Shown: positions 42,601 through 50,554, counted from the stretch's first letter. The stretch: DNA of 64,000 nt from UBA5069 sp964560495 (GCA_964560495.1 CAZLMM010000003.1:62001-126000); one strand, 5' to 3'. The notes: a model not told the origin generated them from the sequence alone. Numbers and translations are program-made.

Positions 42601-43487
42601 ACACGCGCCAGGTGGCCACGATCACCATCATCAAGGAGGCTGCGCCCAAGAGCACCCAGGACTTCCGCTTCACGGCCGGCCCGCCCACCCCGCTGATCGG
42701 CGTGGGCAATGAGGGCGGCGTCCTGCCTTCCACCTTCATCCTGGATGACGCCGCGCCTGACGACCGGGATCTCTATCCCAAGAGCCGTAGCTTCACCCTG
42801 CCCGGCGGCGTCTACACCTTCGCCGAACAGCCGCCGAGCAACTGGTATCTCAGCGAACCGGTCAGATGCACCACCGGAGCCGGCAGCAGCGTCAGCCCGG
42901 TGCAAAAGGGAGTTGCCGTCACCCTGGCCGGCGGCGATGTGACCTGCGTTTTCACCAACACCCTATCGGCGACCATCCAGACGCTCAAGTACAATGACGC
43001 CAACGCCAACGGACGCCGCGATGCTGGCGAGCGGGCGCTGGCGGGCTGGACCATCACTGCGACGCCGCTGGCCGGTGGGACGCCCTACACCCAGACCACC
43101 AACAACCTGGGACGCGCCAACTTCAACTTCGTGCCTGCGGGACAATACCGGGTGTGCGAGGTGATGCAAGGCGGCTGGCGCAATACCCAGCCGGTGGGCG
43201 TCCCCTGTTACACCCTGACCCTCTCGCCTGGGCAGACCGCGGCCGTCAACTTTGGCAACACGACCCGGCCGGCGGTCAGCAGCGCCGAAACCCCGGCCAT
43301 GTCCAACGACGATGTGACCATCGTGGATGGCGACCCCAACGCCATCGACGGCTACACCATCGACCTGGCAACCTGGGTGGACCCGGTGCTGCTCACACCC
43401 ATGCCAGAAGCAGCGGAGGCGCCGGAAACGCCGGCAGAGGGGGATGCGTCACCCCATCGCATCTTCCTGCCAACGGTTGTGCGGTAG
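39699..43487 (+). CDS. Large secreted beta-helix protein with prealbumin-like repeats
   Basis: A 1,262-residue exported protein. Signal peptide (1-40), then a right-handed beta-helix with choice-of-anchor-type ending (about 45-385: repeated SNSTF and NNGGPTQTHALLPGSPALDA). From about 390 to 1085 there are some seven prealbumin-like repeats, each opening I-x-I-V-K-x-A and closing TVTCTFTN. An SdrD-B-like domain (about 1092-1190, YNDANANGRRDAGERALAG) follows, and the tail ends HRIFLPTVVR. It probably serves as a surface adhesin or matrix protein. Two repeats are nearly identical in DNA. The start at 39699 follows AGGTG by seven bases; 39684 is an alternative. Confidence 0.85.
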   Translation: MNSNKNHRVWLPRFVQGCFVLLLALAGLALFDSRPAHAAGTVTDCSTYGPGTGTLQAALAGGGMVTFACDGAIVVPQISISADTEIDATGHTVTLSGNNANRVFYVHSNHHLTLKSITIANGQGPTGFTGCPDYCGGGVVVDVGGQLTVRGSIFRDNSSVSGGAISNHLGTLLVENSEFVGNTSTNQGGAILVTGTNVSSPSTTIVGTTFQNNRATSRRYGSGGAIYGFVGTMTISNSTFHGNEAYLEGGAMSSNRSLTVDSSTIVGNSAGNGGGIHSVGAGSRELKNTIVYGNTASTGPDISGPVTSNGHNLIGTTAGATITPQGTDIIGQDPLLGPLANNGGPTQTHALLPGSPALDAGDTTLTTDQRGEPRPFGLADDIGAYESQANGTIVIAKQTAPANQGDFDFTHDITTTTTFTLAGGQSETFLNVAPGTYTVTEAIEPAWRLVDLRCDDGNSPRPSSGSTITRTATIAVEPGETVTCTFTNSEDDIIIVQKRTLPAGGTGFDFTVGGALTGAFTLDDGQFEVLDVISGTYTITETDRSPAYTLDSIECTVFGPGPNDEATVNGNTTTGSVDLALTTGQAAFCLFTNQKAGSITIVKDADPADDTPFAFTSDKLGSFTLSDPTTNTKVFTDVLPGTYVFTETVTSGWKLLGVVCNVPNFFDGNTGRLEVYPNPGDDATCTFANAKVGSITIVKDADPADDTPFAFTSDKLGSFTLSDPTTNTKVFTDVLPGTYVFTETVTSGWEQVLACDGANWAGNDNTGRAELFLDAGDDATCTFSNTKLGTIIVVKRAVGGDATFPFTSTIPGNLNFDLTTVNGVTQTQFSNLPPGRYSISETVPADWTLLPVSCNGDDPGSIDLAAGETVVCVFINLKQDTIIVKKVSIGADGRFDFTTNIPGYASFALTTTNGAASTPLTNLTPATYNISEAAAPGWQLTGAACDNGDSPSAVSLAPDQTVTCTFTNTRQVATITIIKEAAPKSTQDFRFTAGPPTPLIGVGNEGGVLPSTFILDDAAPDDRDLYPKSRSFTLPGGVYTFAEQPPSNWYLSEPVRCTTGAGSSVSPVQKGVAVTLAGGDVTCVFTNTLSATIQTLKYNDANANGRRDAGERALAGWTITATPLAGGTPYTQTTNNLGRANFNFVPAGQYRVCEVMQGGWRNTQPVGVPCYTLTLSPGQTAAVNFGNTTRPAVSSAETPAMSNDDVTIVDGDPNAIDGYTIDLATWVDPVLLTPMPEAAEAPETPAEGDASPHRIFLPTVVR
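41487..41945 (+). repeat. 171-bp direct repeat, period 288 bp, within the beta-helix gene
   Basis: Bases 41487-41657 and 41775-41945 are identical except for four substitutions, all in the first 30 bases. The period of exactly 96 codons matches one prealbumin-like repeat, so this is a recent in-frame duplication or gene conversion between neighbouring repeats. Confidence 0.9.
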
Positions 43488-43553
43488 GGGTGCAGAGGAT
43501 TGAAGCGCGGGGGAAGGGTGATTCGTAACGAGTGATTCGTGACGAGTGACGGG

Positions 43554-43592
43554 CGGCATCGCTGATGGTTTGGCGATGCCGCTTGTTTTGTC
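43554..43592 (+). terminator. Intrinsic terminator downstream of the beta-helix gene
   Basis: Arms GCGGCATCGC (43554-43563) and GCGATGCCGC (43574-43583) are perfect complements followed by TTGTTTTGTC. It lies about 65 bases after the stop codon. Confidence 0.8.
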
Positions 43593-43746
43593 AAGCGTAG
43601 GACAAGACGCCGAACTTTCCGTCAGAAATGCTGGCGCTCGCCGATACAAGCCCCAACGTCAGTGGCGCCGAAAAGGGATTGTAGGTGACCACGGCGACAT
43701 GCTGGCTCAACAGGATTCCGTGTGGGTGAAAACCTAGAAGATCATG

Positions 43747-43811
43747 GTAGGTGCGGTTTCCATACCGCACGCACTTGTATAAAGAACGTGCGGTATGGAA
43801 ACCGCACCTAC
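43747..43811. repeat. Palindromic repeat, family C copy 2
   Basis: A perfect 24-base inverted repeat (43747-43770 and 43788-43811) with a 17-base loop; each arm contains TGCGGTTTCCATACCGCA. It lies between two convergent genes, so it could act as a bidirectional processing or stop signal, but there is no T-tract. Confidence 0.8.
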
Positions 43812-43851
43812 GTCCCATCAACCACATGAATTCCGAAAGAACCGATATGCT

Positions 43852-44526
43852 CTATGATGTGCGCGGGATGCCTGTGATGCGAATACCGGCGCCCTGAATT
43901 TTGTGGCGCACGTTGATCCCAATGAGAACTGCGGTCAGTCCCTCGGAGATGGACGAATTCGCCAACGCCCCGGCGTCGACCGGAAAGAAGCCTGCCGCCC
44001 GCGCCAGCTCCATGGCTGTCTGTTTGGCTTCTTTGGCTTCACCCGTCACCAGCACATCGCAATCGGGCTGCCAGGAGAGGTCTTTGAGATGCCCTGCCGC
44101 CACATTCTGAAAGGCCGCAACGACATGAACACCCTCACCCAACTGACTCTGGGCCTCTTGCGCCGCTGACCCGGCCTCCGGCCGCCAGGCGACAGCGACT
44201 TTGGGCGGCTTGAGCGGCGCGACCACGGTGATCAGCGTCTTGCCCTGAGTTGCGGCGCAAATCTGCTCGATGGTTTGCTGCTGCGCTTCGTAGGGCACGC
44301 TCAGCACGACCACATCGCCGGCGGCTGCCGCAGCGGCATTGTCCAGCCCGCTGATGTGCGCGCTGCCGTCGGGCAAGAGCGCGCCAAGCTCCTGGGCTGT
44401 GTGAGCGGCCTTTTCGGCGCTGCGGCTGCCAATGACCACCGGATAGCCGGCCGCCGCCCATCGTACAATCAATCCTGATCCTTCGGCGCCGGTGCCGCCG
44501 ATGACGGCGATGGTTGGTTTGGTCAC
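43852..44526 (-). CDS. NADPH:F420 oxidoreductase-like protein
   Basis: A 224-residue Rossmann protein of the F420-dependent NADP reductase family: TIAVIGGTGAEGSGLIVRWA (NADP-binding GGTGAEG), VVIGSRSAEKA (Ser-Arg for the phosphate), VVVLSVPYEAQ, VVAAFQNVAAGHL and the late SNSSIS-like ANSSISEGLTAVLIGI. The family moves hydride between NADPH and the deazaflavin F420, so it predicts F420 use in this organism. The GTG start at 44526 is chosen because the Rossmann strand starts four residues later and GAAAGGA lies upstream. It is 22 bases behind the murE-like gene and likely in one operon with it. Confidence 0.88.
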   Translation of the reverse strand: MTKPTIAVIGGTGAEGSGLIVRWAAAGYPVVIGSRSAEKAAHTAQELGALLPDGSAHISGLDNAAAAAAGDVVVLSVPYEAQQQTIEQICAATQGKTLITVVAPLKPPKVAVAWRPEAGSAAQEAQSQLGEGVHVVAAFQNVAAGHLKDLSWQPDCDVLVTGEAKEAKQTAMELARAAGFFPVDAGALANSSISEGLTAVLIGINVRHKIQGAGIRITGIPRTS

Positions 44527-44548
44527 AGGTGGAATTCCTTTCTTTTTC

Positions 44549-46177
44549 TCACTGCCATCCCGATTCAGCGGCCCGGCGCGCCAGTGCGTCGAGCATGGCT
44601 TGCTGGTCGCTCCACGGGTATTCTGTTTCTCCATAGCACATACTGCGCTCGTGGCCTTTGCCGAAGGCGGTCACGATGTCGCCTGACTGCGCCATGTCAA
44701 CCGCAAGCTGAATTGCTTCCCTTCGATCAGGCGCCACCGTATAGCGGTCGCGACTCACGAACTCTGCCACGCCGGCCTCGATCTCTCTACAGATGTCGTT
44801 CACATCCTCGGTGCGCGGGTCTTCCGCCGTGATCACGGTGAAATCGGCCAGCCGCCCGCTCACCTGACCCATCCAGCGACGTTTGGCGCGGTCGCGCAAT
44901 CCAGCGCTGCCAAAAACAGCGATGAGGCGACCAGGCGTCCCATTCGGGCTGACGCCCACAAGAGGGCGCAAGGTGTGCAACGCCCGCTCCAGGCTGGCGG
45001 GAGAATGGGCAAAGTCCACCAGAGCCAGAAAAGGCTGGCCGTAGTCAATGCGCTCCATCCGGCCAGTTATGCCGGCAAATCCTGCTACGCCAGCCTGGAT
45101 CATCTCGGGACCAATCCCCAACGCCAATGCTGCACTGGCGGCAGCCAGCACGTTTGCCACGTTGAATTCGCCAATGAGCCGGCTTTGCACCGAGAATTCA
45201 CCGCCCCACCAATGCAGGAGGAACTCTGTACAGTCTGAGCGAAAGCGGATATCCGAAGCGGTGACATCTGGTTTCCTGTCCACAGACGTTGCCAGAGCAT
45301 AGGCGTGCGTGGGAATGGAGATCCCGCTTTGGGCGCTCTCTTCTGCCAGCACTGCCGACAACGCGTCAAAGCTGCCTGCGTCGTCGGCATTGAGGACTGC
45401 GCAGCGTGGCGCGTTGGGCTTGGTAGGCGACCTGAAGAGGGCGCGGAAGAGCCGGGCCTTGGCGGCGACATAGGCGGCGCGTGTGCCGTGATAGTCCAGG
45501 TGTTCGTGAGTGATGTTGGTCACGACGGCTACGTCGAAGTCGACCGCGCCCACCCGCTGCTGATCCAGACCGTGGCTGGTGCTTTCCACGACAGCGTAGC
45601 GACAGCCGGCGTCCCGCATCTGCGCCAAAAACCGCTGCACATCGGGCGCCTCTGGCGTAGTAACGTGCAGCCCCGTGTCGCTTTCCGCGCCGGCCAGGCG
45701 TGCGCCCACCGTGGTGATGACGCCAACGCGTCCATGGGGCGCTTCGGCGCTGCGGGTGGCTTCAACCAGGATCGCCTCGATGAGGCCGGACGTAGTGGTC
45801 TTGCCGTCGGTGCCAGTGACGCCGATGACGACCAGGTCGCGGCTGGGGAAGCTGTGGAGGGCGGCGGCGGCCATCGCCAAAGCCAGGCGACTATCGCTCA
45901 CCTGGGCGTAGGGGAGGTTGGCCGGCAGAGGAATGGCAAGCTCGGCCAGCTCATGGGGCGCAAGGGTTCCAATGGCAGCGGCAGCTCCTTGTTGCGCCGC
46001 CGCCGCAAGAAAGCGATGCCCATCGAAACGGCCGCCAACGACGGCAACGAAGAGGGTTCCCTGCTCGACGGCGCGGCTATCGGCGCTGACCGCATGGATT
46101 GGTCGGTCAAGTTCGTCGCTGGCCGCCACAAGTCGGAGAGGGGCGAGGAGGTCAAACATATCAGCGACTTTCAGCAT
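44549..46177 (-). CDS. murE: UDP-N-acetylmuramoyl-tripeptide synthase (MurE)
   Basis: A 542-residue Mur ligase that adds the third amino acid of the peptidoglycan stem peptide in the cytoplasm. Domains: N-terminal UDP-binding (SADSRAVEQGTLFVAVVGG), central ATPase (GVTGTDGKTTTSGLIEAIL, STSHGLDQQRVGAVDFDVAV, TNITHEHLDYHGT) and C-terminal domain with EDPRTED and GKGHE. The residue-specificity motif is EDPR rather than the DNPR of diaminopimelate-adding enzymes, so the added residue (diaminopimelate, ornithine or lysine) cannot be fixed; some Chloroflexota use ornithine. The length is slightly above usual. It lies between the propeller gene (20 bases upstream) and the F420 reductase gene. Confidence 0.92.
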   Translation of the reverse strand: MLKVADMFDLLAPLRLVAASDELDRPIHAVSADSRAVEQGTLFVAVVGGRFDGHRFLAAAAQQGAAAAIGTLAPHELAELAIPLPANLPYAQVSDSRLALAMAAAALHSFPSRDLVVIGVTGTDGKTTTSGLIEAILVEATRSAEAPHGRVGVITTVGARLAGAESDTGLHVTTPEAPDVQRFLAQMRDAGCRYAVVESTSHGLDQQRVGAVDFDVAVVTNITHEHLDYHGTRAAYVAAKARLFRALFRSPTKPNAPRCAVLNADDAGSFDALSAVLAEESAQSGISIPTHAYALATSVDRKPDVTASDIRFRSDCTEFLLHWWGGEFSVQSRLIGEFNVANVLAAASAALALGIGPEMIQAGVAGFAGITGRMERIDYGQPFLALVDFAHSPASLERALHTLRPLVGVSPNGTPGRLIAVFGSAGLRDRAKRRWMGQVSGRLADFTVITAEDPRTEDVNDICREIEAGVAEFVSRDRYTVAPDRREAIQLAVDMAQSGDIVTAFGKGHERSMCYGETEYPWSDQQAMLDALARRAAESGWQ

Positions 46178-46196
46178 GACAGATTCTCTCTTTACC

Positions 46197-48017
46197 CTAG
46201 AGGTCGCGTGGTCCGCGTAAGACCGAAATGCCGGCGCCCACCATCACCAGGAAAGTGAGCGCGCCCAGGCCAAGCAAAATCGGCGGGAGCGCGCTATCGA
46301 CGATGGCGGCCACATCGATGGGGATGGGCGTTGCAGTCGGCGTGAGAGTAGGTGTAACGGTCGGTTCAACGGTGGCAGTCGGGGTGTCGGTGGGCGGCGG
46401 TGTATGGGTGTCGGTGGGCGGCGGCGGCGTATCGGTGGGGGTTGCGGTGGGCGGCGCCGGCGTCGCGGTGTGCGTCGGCGCTGTGGTGGCGGTCGGCAGC
46501 ACCACAGCTTCGGCTGTTGGGCTGACAGGCAGAGTGGTCGTTGGCTCGGCGGTCATCTCAATTGGCGCTGAAATTGTCTCGCTCAACGCAGGGGTCGCCG
46601 TCATCGCGACGGCGCTCGTCAGCGTTGCGCTGGGCGCGACTGGCGCGTCCTCCAGCACGATGGTCATGGTCAACGGCTGCTGTGTATCGGTGATCGGGAG
46701 GGTGGACGGAAGCGTCGGCAGCTCGATCAGGTGCGGCGTGGGCGACGGCGTGTCGCTGGGCTGCGGTGTGCGTGTGGGCGTTGGCGTGCGGCTAGGCGTC
46801 AGCGTTGGTGTGTTGGTGGGGGTGGGGGTGTCGGTGGGAACAGGCGTATCAGTGGCCGTTGGCGTGAATGTCGGCGTTGACGTCTCCGTGGGCGTGTTGG
46901 TGGGAGTGGGTGTATCGGTGGGGGTGGGCGTCGCTGTAAAAGTAGGCGTTGCGGTCGCCAGGGCGGCGCGCACGTCCAGAGGCGGCATCCCCGCAACGGC
47001 GTAGAAGCTCGCTCCTTCATCGTCGCTGCGAAGCACCCAGTCGGTTTCCGTCCCGATGTAGACAGTGCGCGGGGCCTTGTCTGTATTGGCGGCTGCAAAG
47101 GCGACGCCGCTATAGGGCGCGCCGTTGAGTGTGGATTGTCGCCAGGAGTCGCCGGCGCCATTCCATACGCCGTTTGCGGTCGCAGCCGTGAGCAAGCGTC
47201 CGCTGCTCACCATGTCATAGATGATCGTATTGGGGAAGTTGGGAGTGCGCGCCCACAGGTTACCATCCTGGCTGGTGTACAGGCCTTGACCTGTGCCCGC
47301 AAAGAGAGTCTGTCCGTCTGTTGTCACACTGAAGACGATGTTGCCGGCAGGAAACGTGTCCACCCGTTCCCATACCTGGCTGCCAGTGGGAAGCCGATAC
47401 AGTCCATCATGGGTGCCGGCGTAGAGAAAGTCGCCAAAGGTCACGACTTCGCGCACACGGCGCGCTTCGCCCACCAGCCCGGCGTCGAGCTTCGTCCAGG
47501 TGGCGCCGCCATCTGCGCTGCGAAAGACGCCGTCGAAGCGGGTGCAAACGTAAAAAACGGAGACGCGGTTTTCCACTGTGGCATAAATCTCGCCGACAGC
47601 GCTGGTTTCGCTGAGCAGAAGGCGGAAATCAGCCAGTTCTTGCCAAAGGGCGCCGCCATCACTGCTGCGAAAAAGATAGCCCACGCCGCCGTCGCCCGCC
47701 AGGGCAATGCGCCCGTTCTGGGGATCGAACGCCAGACCAGCTACACTGATGTTGGGTTGCAGTCCGCCGTCTGCCGCCTGCCAGGTGACGCCGCCGTCGG
47801 CGCTGCGATAGATGCTGGGCGGGCTTGGGGCATTGAGCGTGCCGGCCAGGACTCTGTCGGGCGCACCCGGCGCTACGGCGATGCTGATGGCCGGATTGCG
47901 CGTGGGCGCCGCGCCCACCTGGGCCTGGGCCAGCACGAACGGCAGCAGGCCAGAGAGTCCCATCACAATGACGAAAAGAGGGCGGACTGGAAGGCGTGTC
48001 AAGGTTGATCGCAGCAT
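46197..48017 (-). CDS. Membrane-anchored beta-propeller protein with Pro/Thr-rich stalk
   Basis: A 606-residue extracytoplasmic protein. Signal peptide (1-33), a BNR/sortilin-type propeller (about 35-350) with Asp-box repeats such as IYRSADGGVTW, LFRSSDGGALW, VFRSADGGATW, then a stalk of about 220 residues made of T-P-T-x-T-P repeats, and a C-terminal helix (LPPILLGLGALTFLVMVGAG) with a short basic tail. The stalk is likely wall-spanning or glycosylated. Its role with murE, whose gene starts 20 bases after its stop, could be cell-envelope related; function unknown. Propellers of this type often bind glycans or proteins. Confidence 0.85.
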   Translation of the reverse strand: MLRSTLTRLPVRPLFVIVMGLSGLLPFVLAQAQVGAAPTRNPAISIAVAPGAPDRVLAGTLNAPSPPSIYRSADGGVTWQAADGGLQPNISVAGLAFDPQNGRIALAGDGGVGYLFRSSDGGALWQELADFRLLLSETSAVGEIYATVENRVSVFYVCTRFDGVFRSADGGATWTKLDAGLVGEARRVREVVTFGDFLYAGTHDGLYRLPTGSQVWERVDTFPAGNIVFSVTTDGQTLFAGTGQGLYTSQDGNLWARTPNFPNTIIYDMVSSGRLLTAATANGVWNGAGDSWRQSTLNGAPYSGVAFAAANTDKAPRTVYIGTETDWVLRSDDEGASFYAVAGMPPLDVRAALATATPTFTATPTPTDTPTPTNTPTETSTPTFTPTATDTPVPTDTPTPTNTPTLTPSRTPTPTRTPQPSDTPSPTPHLIELPTLPSTLPITDTQQPLTMTIVLEDAPVAPSATLTSAVAMTATPALSETISAPIEMTAEPTTTLPVSPTAEAVVLPTATTAPTHTATPAPPTATPTDTPPPPTDTHTPPPTDTPTATVEPTVTPTLTPTATPIPIDVAAIVDSALPPILLGLGALTFLVMVGAGISVLRGPRDL

Positions 48018-48157
48018 GGTGAATTGGCTTTTCAGCTTCGTAATACGTCATGGCGTTGCCCCCTCCGCGCGCATCGCCTTTATTTCATTGCAGATTGTAT
48101 CACACTTTCCTTTGCTGGCTATAGAAAAGGGCATGGGAGCTGCGCACGTGACGCTAA

Positions 48158-48224
48158 ACTGCGGTTGCTTTGAAACCAGGGGTTTTCACAGTTCAAAAAC
48201 TCCTGGTTTCAAAGAGAGCAAAGT
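48158..48224. repeat. Palindromic repeat, family B copy 2
   Basis: Left arm TTTGAAACCAGGGGTTTT (48169-48186) pairs with AAAACTCCTGGTTTCAAA (48196-48213) with one mismatch. The flanks ACTGCGGTTGC and AGAGCAAAGT are the same as in copy 1 at 16062-16128, so the whole 67-base unit is conserved. Confidence 0.8.
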
Positions 48225-48274
48225 ATAGCGGCAAGCCCTAACAAAAGTCGCATGAAATTCAACCTTGACACGAT

Positions 48275-48302
48275 TTGTTATTAACAACAAAATACATATA
48301 AT
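48275..48302 (+). promoter_or_regulatory. Promoter with overlapping operator-like palindrome for the multicopper oxidase operon
   Basis: TTGTTA (48275-48280) and TATAAT (48297-48302) are separated by 16 bases. The -35 region is part of the palindrome TTGTT-ATT-AACAA (48275-48287), a plausible repressor site. The surrounding 100 bases are far more A/T-rich than the rest of the window. Confidence 0.5.
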
Positions 48303-48339
48303 TTAGACACAATTAAAATTATTTTAAGGAGCATCTATC

Positions 48340-49359
48340 ATGCCATCGCGCATCACACGTCGGCATTTATTACGAACTAGTACAGTAGGTGCACTCGGAT
48401 TGGCGGGCGCAGCAGCGCTCCAGGCATATGTGCCCGTTGCTTCCCAAAATGACTCGCAACACGATTCGCATACAATTGCGATGCCGGGCTTCAATGCTGA
48501 TGTGAATCATGACGCTAACGGATTCAATCCCAGCAATCTGCTCGAAGATTTTAATTATGGCGATCGCATCAGTACTCTTGAGAATGGGCAGACCTTGCGC
48601 GAATACGATTTCTTTGCAGGCGATAAAGAGATCGAAGTAGCGCCGGGGCTGCTCTATCCGGCATGGACATATAACGGACGCGTGCCGGGACCGACAATTC
48701 GTTGCACAGAAGGTGATCGTGTACGGATCCACTTTCTCAATGGCAGTGGTCATCCACATACGATGCATTTTCACGGTATTCATGCGGCAAATATGGATGG
48801 GGTGTACGAAGTGGTGCAGCCAGGCGAGCGTTTTGTCTATGAGTTTGACGCTGAACCATTTGGCGTGCATGAGTATCATTGTCATGTGATGCCGCTGGCA
48901 AAACACATTAGCAAAGGACTATATGGTGCATTCATCGTTGATCCCAAAACAGGCTGGTCGCAGAAAGCGGATCGTGAGCTTGTTATGGTGATGAGCGGAA
49001 ATGATGTCGATTTCGATGGTGGAAATGACTTTTACAATGTCAATTTTATTCCCTTTCATTTTGACCGTTATCCCATCAAGATCAAGGCTGGAGAGTTGAT
49101 ACGAATTTTTCTGGTCAACATGCTTGAATTCGACTTGATCAACTCCTTTCACCTGCATGCTAACTTTTTTCATTGGTATCCAACCGGCACAAGCCTGACT
49201 CCAAGTGAGTTCACTGATACGATTATATTAGGACAGGCGCAGCGCGGCATGTTGGAGTTCCGCTATAGATTTCCCGGCAAATATATGTTTCACGCTCATG
49301 TTTCAGAATTTGCCGAATTAGGATGGACTGGTCTCTTTGTAGTGGAGGAATTGTCATGA
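48340..49359 (+). CDS. Tat-exported two-domain multicopper oxidase
   Basis: A 339-residue oxidase with a twin-arginine signal (SRITRRHLLRTSTVGALG). Two cupredoxin domains carry copper motifs: HPHTMHFHGIH (about 136-146), HEYHCHVMPLAKH (177-189, with type 1 Cys181), NSFHLHANFF and FHAHVSEFAELGW. The set fits a two-domain (nitrite-reductase-like) multicopper oxidase with type 1 and trinuclear-type ligands. At the usual axial Met position there is Leu (KGLYG), as in high-potential oxidases. The substrate may be Fe(II), Cu(I) or Mn(II). AAGGAG is eight bases before ATG 48340. It is the first gene of a three-gene operon whose base composition is more A/T-rich than its neighbours. Confidence 0.88.
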   Translation: MPSRITRRHLLRTSTVGALGLAGAAALQAYVPVASQNDSQHDSHTIAMPGFNADVNHDANGFNPSNLLEDFNYGDRISTLENGQTLREYDFFAGDKEIEVAPGLLYPAWTYNGRVPGPTIRCTEGDRVRIHFLNGSGHPHTMHFHGIHAANMDGVYEVVQPGERFVYEFDAEPFGVHEYHCHVMPLAKHISKGLYGAFIVDPKTGWSQKADRELVMVMSGNDVDFDGGNDFYNVNFIPFHFDRYPIKIKAGELIRIFLVNMLEFDLINSFHLHANFFHWYPTGTSLTPSEFTDTIILGQAQRGMLEFRYRFPGKYMFHAHVSEFAELGWTGLFVVEELS

Positions 49360-50543
49360 CAAGCGTCCGGCAAATGAACCGCGGTTCGATCAGGACTCTG
49401 ATTTTTTTTCTTTTCCCGATTCTCTTATTGGTGGGTGTAATTGCCTTGTTCCTGTATACCAGTGGTGCGGGGTTGAATGTCAAGCCGGTTGCACCCATTG
49501 AAAGCGTCGTCTTTGAGCGCACAATCCTGCGTCCGGGAGAGATAGAATTCCAACTACGCAATACAAGTCCGCAAGAAATCGCTCTCTCTACGCTGATCAT
49601 CAATGACGCAGTCTGGCAATTTGCAATGTCACCGGATGGGGCGATTCCGCGACTCGGCAGCGCAACAGTGACGACGCGCTATCCGTGGGTGGAAGCCGAA
49701 ACCTACGCAGTCAAGTTCTTTACCAGCAGCGCTATTGCGTTTGAAACAATAATCGATGCGGCTACAGAGACAAAAACGGCGGATAGGGCAACGCTGCTCA
49801 GTTTTACACTTATCGGTGTTTATGTCGGGGTGGTTCCAGTTTTGTTAGGAATGATGTGGCTTCCAGTCCTACGGCGGTTGAGCGCACAATGGTACATCTT
49901 TCTTATGGCGCTGACTGTCGGGCTGCTGATTTATTTGGGAATTGATGCTATCAATGAAGCGTTGGAAGTGGCGCGTGAGTTAGGCGGTGCTTTCCAGGGG
50001 GTTGGTTTGATTGGCATTGGCGTCGTGACAACTTTCGTATTGCTAGATGCCATCGCCCGCCGCCAACAGCAAATCGGCCGCAGTGAAGCAGAACAACGGT
50101 TTGGGGTCGCGTTGATGATTGCAGTCGGCATTGGTCTCCACAATTTGGGCGAAGGGCTGGCGATTGGCGCTTCGTTCAGTATCGGAGCTGCCGCACTGGG
50201 CACGTTTTTGGTCATTGGCTTCATCCTCCAAAACATTACCGAAGGGCTGGCAATTGTCGCACCTGTTGCCAAAGATCACCCTGGCTGGCGCAGCTTGTTG
50301 TGGCTAGGGTTGATTGGCGGCGCCCCAGCCATCGCAGGCGCGTGGATCGGTGGATTGACCTATTCGCAACCACTGGCAACACTCTTTCTTGCCATCGGCG
50401 CCGGCGCCGTTTTCGAGGTGGTCTATGAGATCGCCAAATTGATTCAAAGGGATGTGGCGAAACGCCCCATGTTTATCACAGTCTTTGCTGGCGTCACAAC
50501 AGGCATGTTGCTGCTTTATATCACAGGACTGCTAATCAAATAG
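49356..50543 (+). CDS. ZIP-family metal transporter with N-terminal extracytoplasmic domain
   Basis: A 395-residue inner-membrane protein. Residues 20-45 are a first helix, residues 50-145 form a beta-rich extracytoplasmic domain (FERTILRPGEIEFQLRNTSP, a cupredoxin-like pattern without copper ligands), and residues 150-395 are a ZIP transporter with the metal-site helices GIGLHNLGEGLAIGASFSIG and LQNITEGLAIVAPVA. ZIP proteins import divalent metals such as Zn, Fe or Mn. The start overlaps the oxidase stop by four bases (ATGA), with GGAGG upstream, so both products are made together. Confidence 0.87.
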   Translation: MTSVRQMNRGSIRTLIFFLFPILLLVGVIALFLYTSGAGLNVKPVAPIESVVFERTILRPGEIEFQLRNTSPQEIALSTLIINDAVWQFAMSPDGAIPRLGSATVTTRYPWVEAETYAVKFFTSSAIAFETIIDAATETKTADRATLLSFTLIGVYVGVVPVLLGMMWLPVLRRLSAQWYIFLMALTVGLLIYLGIDAINEALEVARELGGAFQGVGLIGIGVVTTFVLLDAIARRQQQIGRSEAEQRFGVALMIAVGIGLHNLGEGLAIGASFSIGAAALGTFLVIGFILQNITEGLAIVAPVAKDHPGWRSLLWLGLIGGAPAIAGAWIGGLTYSQPLATLFLAIGAGAVFEVVYEIAKLIQRDVAKRPMFITVFAGVTTGMLLLYITGLLIK

Positions 50544-50554
50544 GAGGTTCGGTC

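Noticed and set aside
40635..42905. Reverse open frame of 756 codons opposite the beta-helix protein
   Set aside because: Apparent repeats in it mirror the repeats of the forward gene. No start signal and no recognisable fold.
48265..48302. TTGACA at 48265 as the -35 box for the multicopper oxidase
   Set aside because: The spacing to TATAAT is 26 bases, too long; TTGTTA at 48275 with 16 bases is the better choice.
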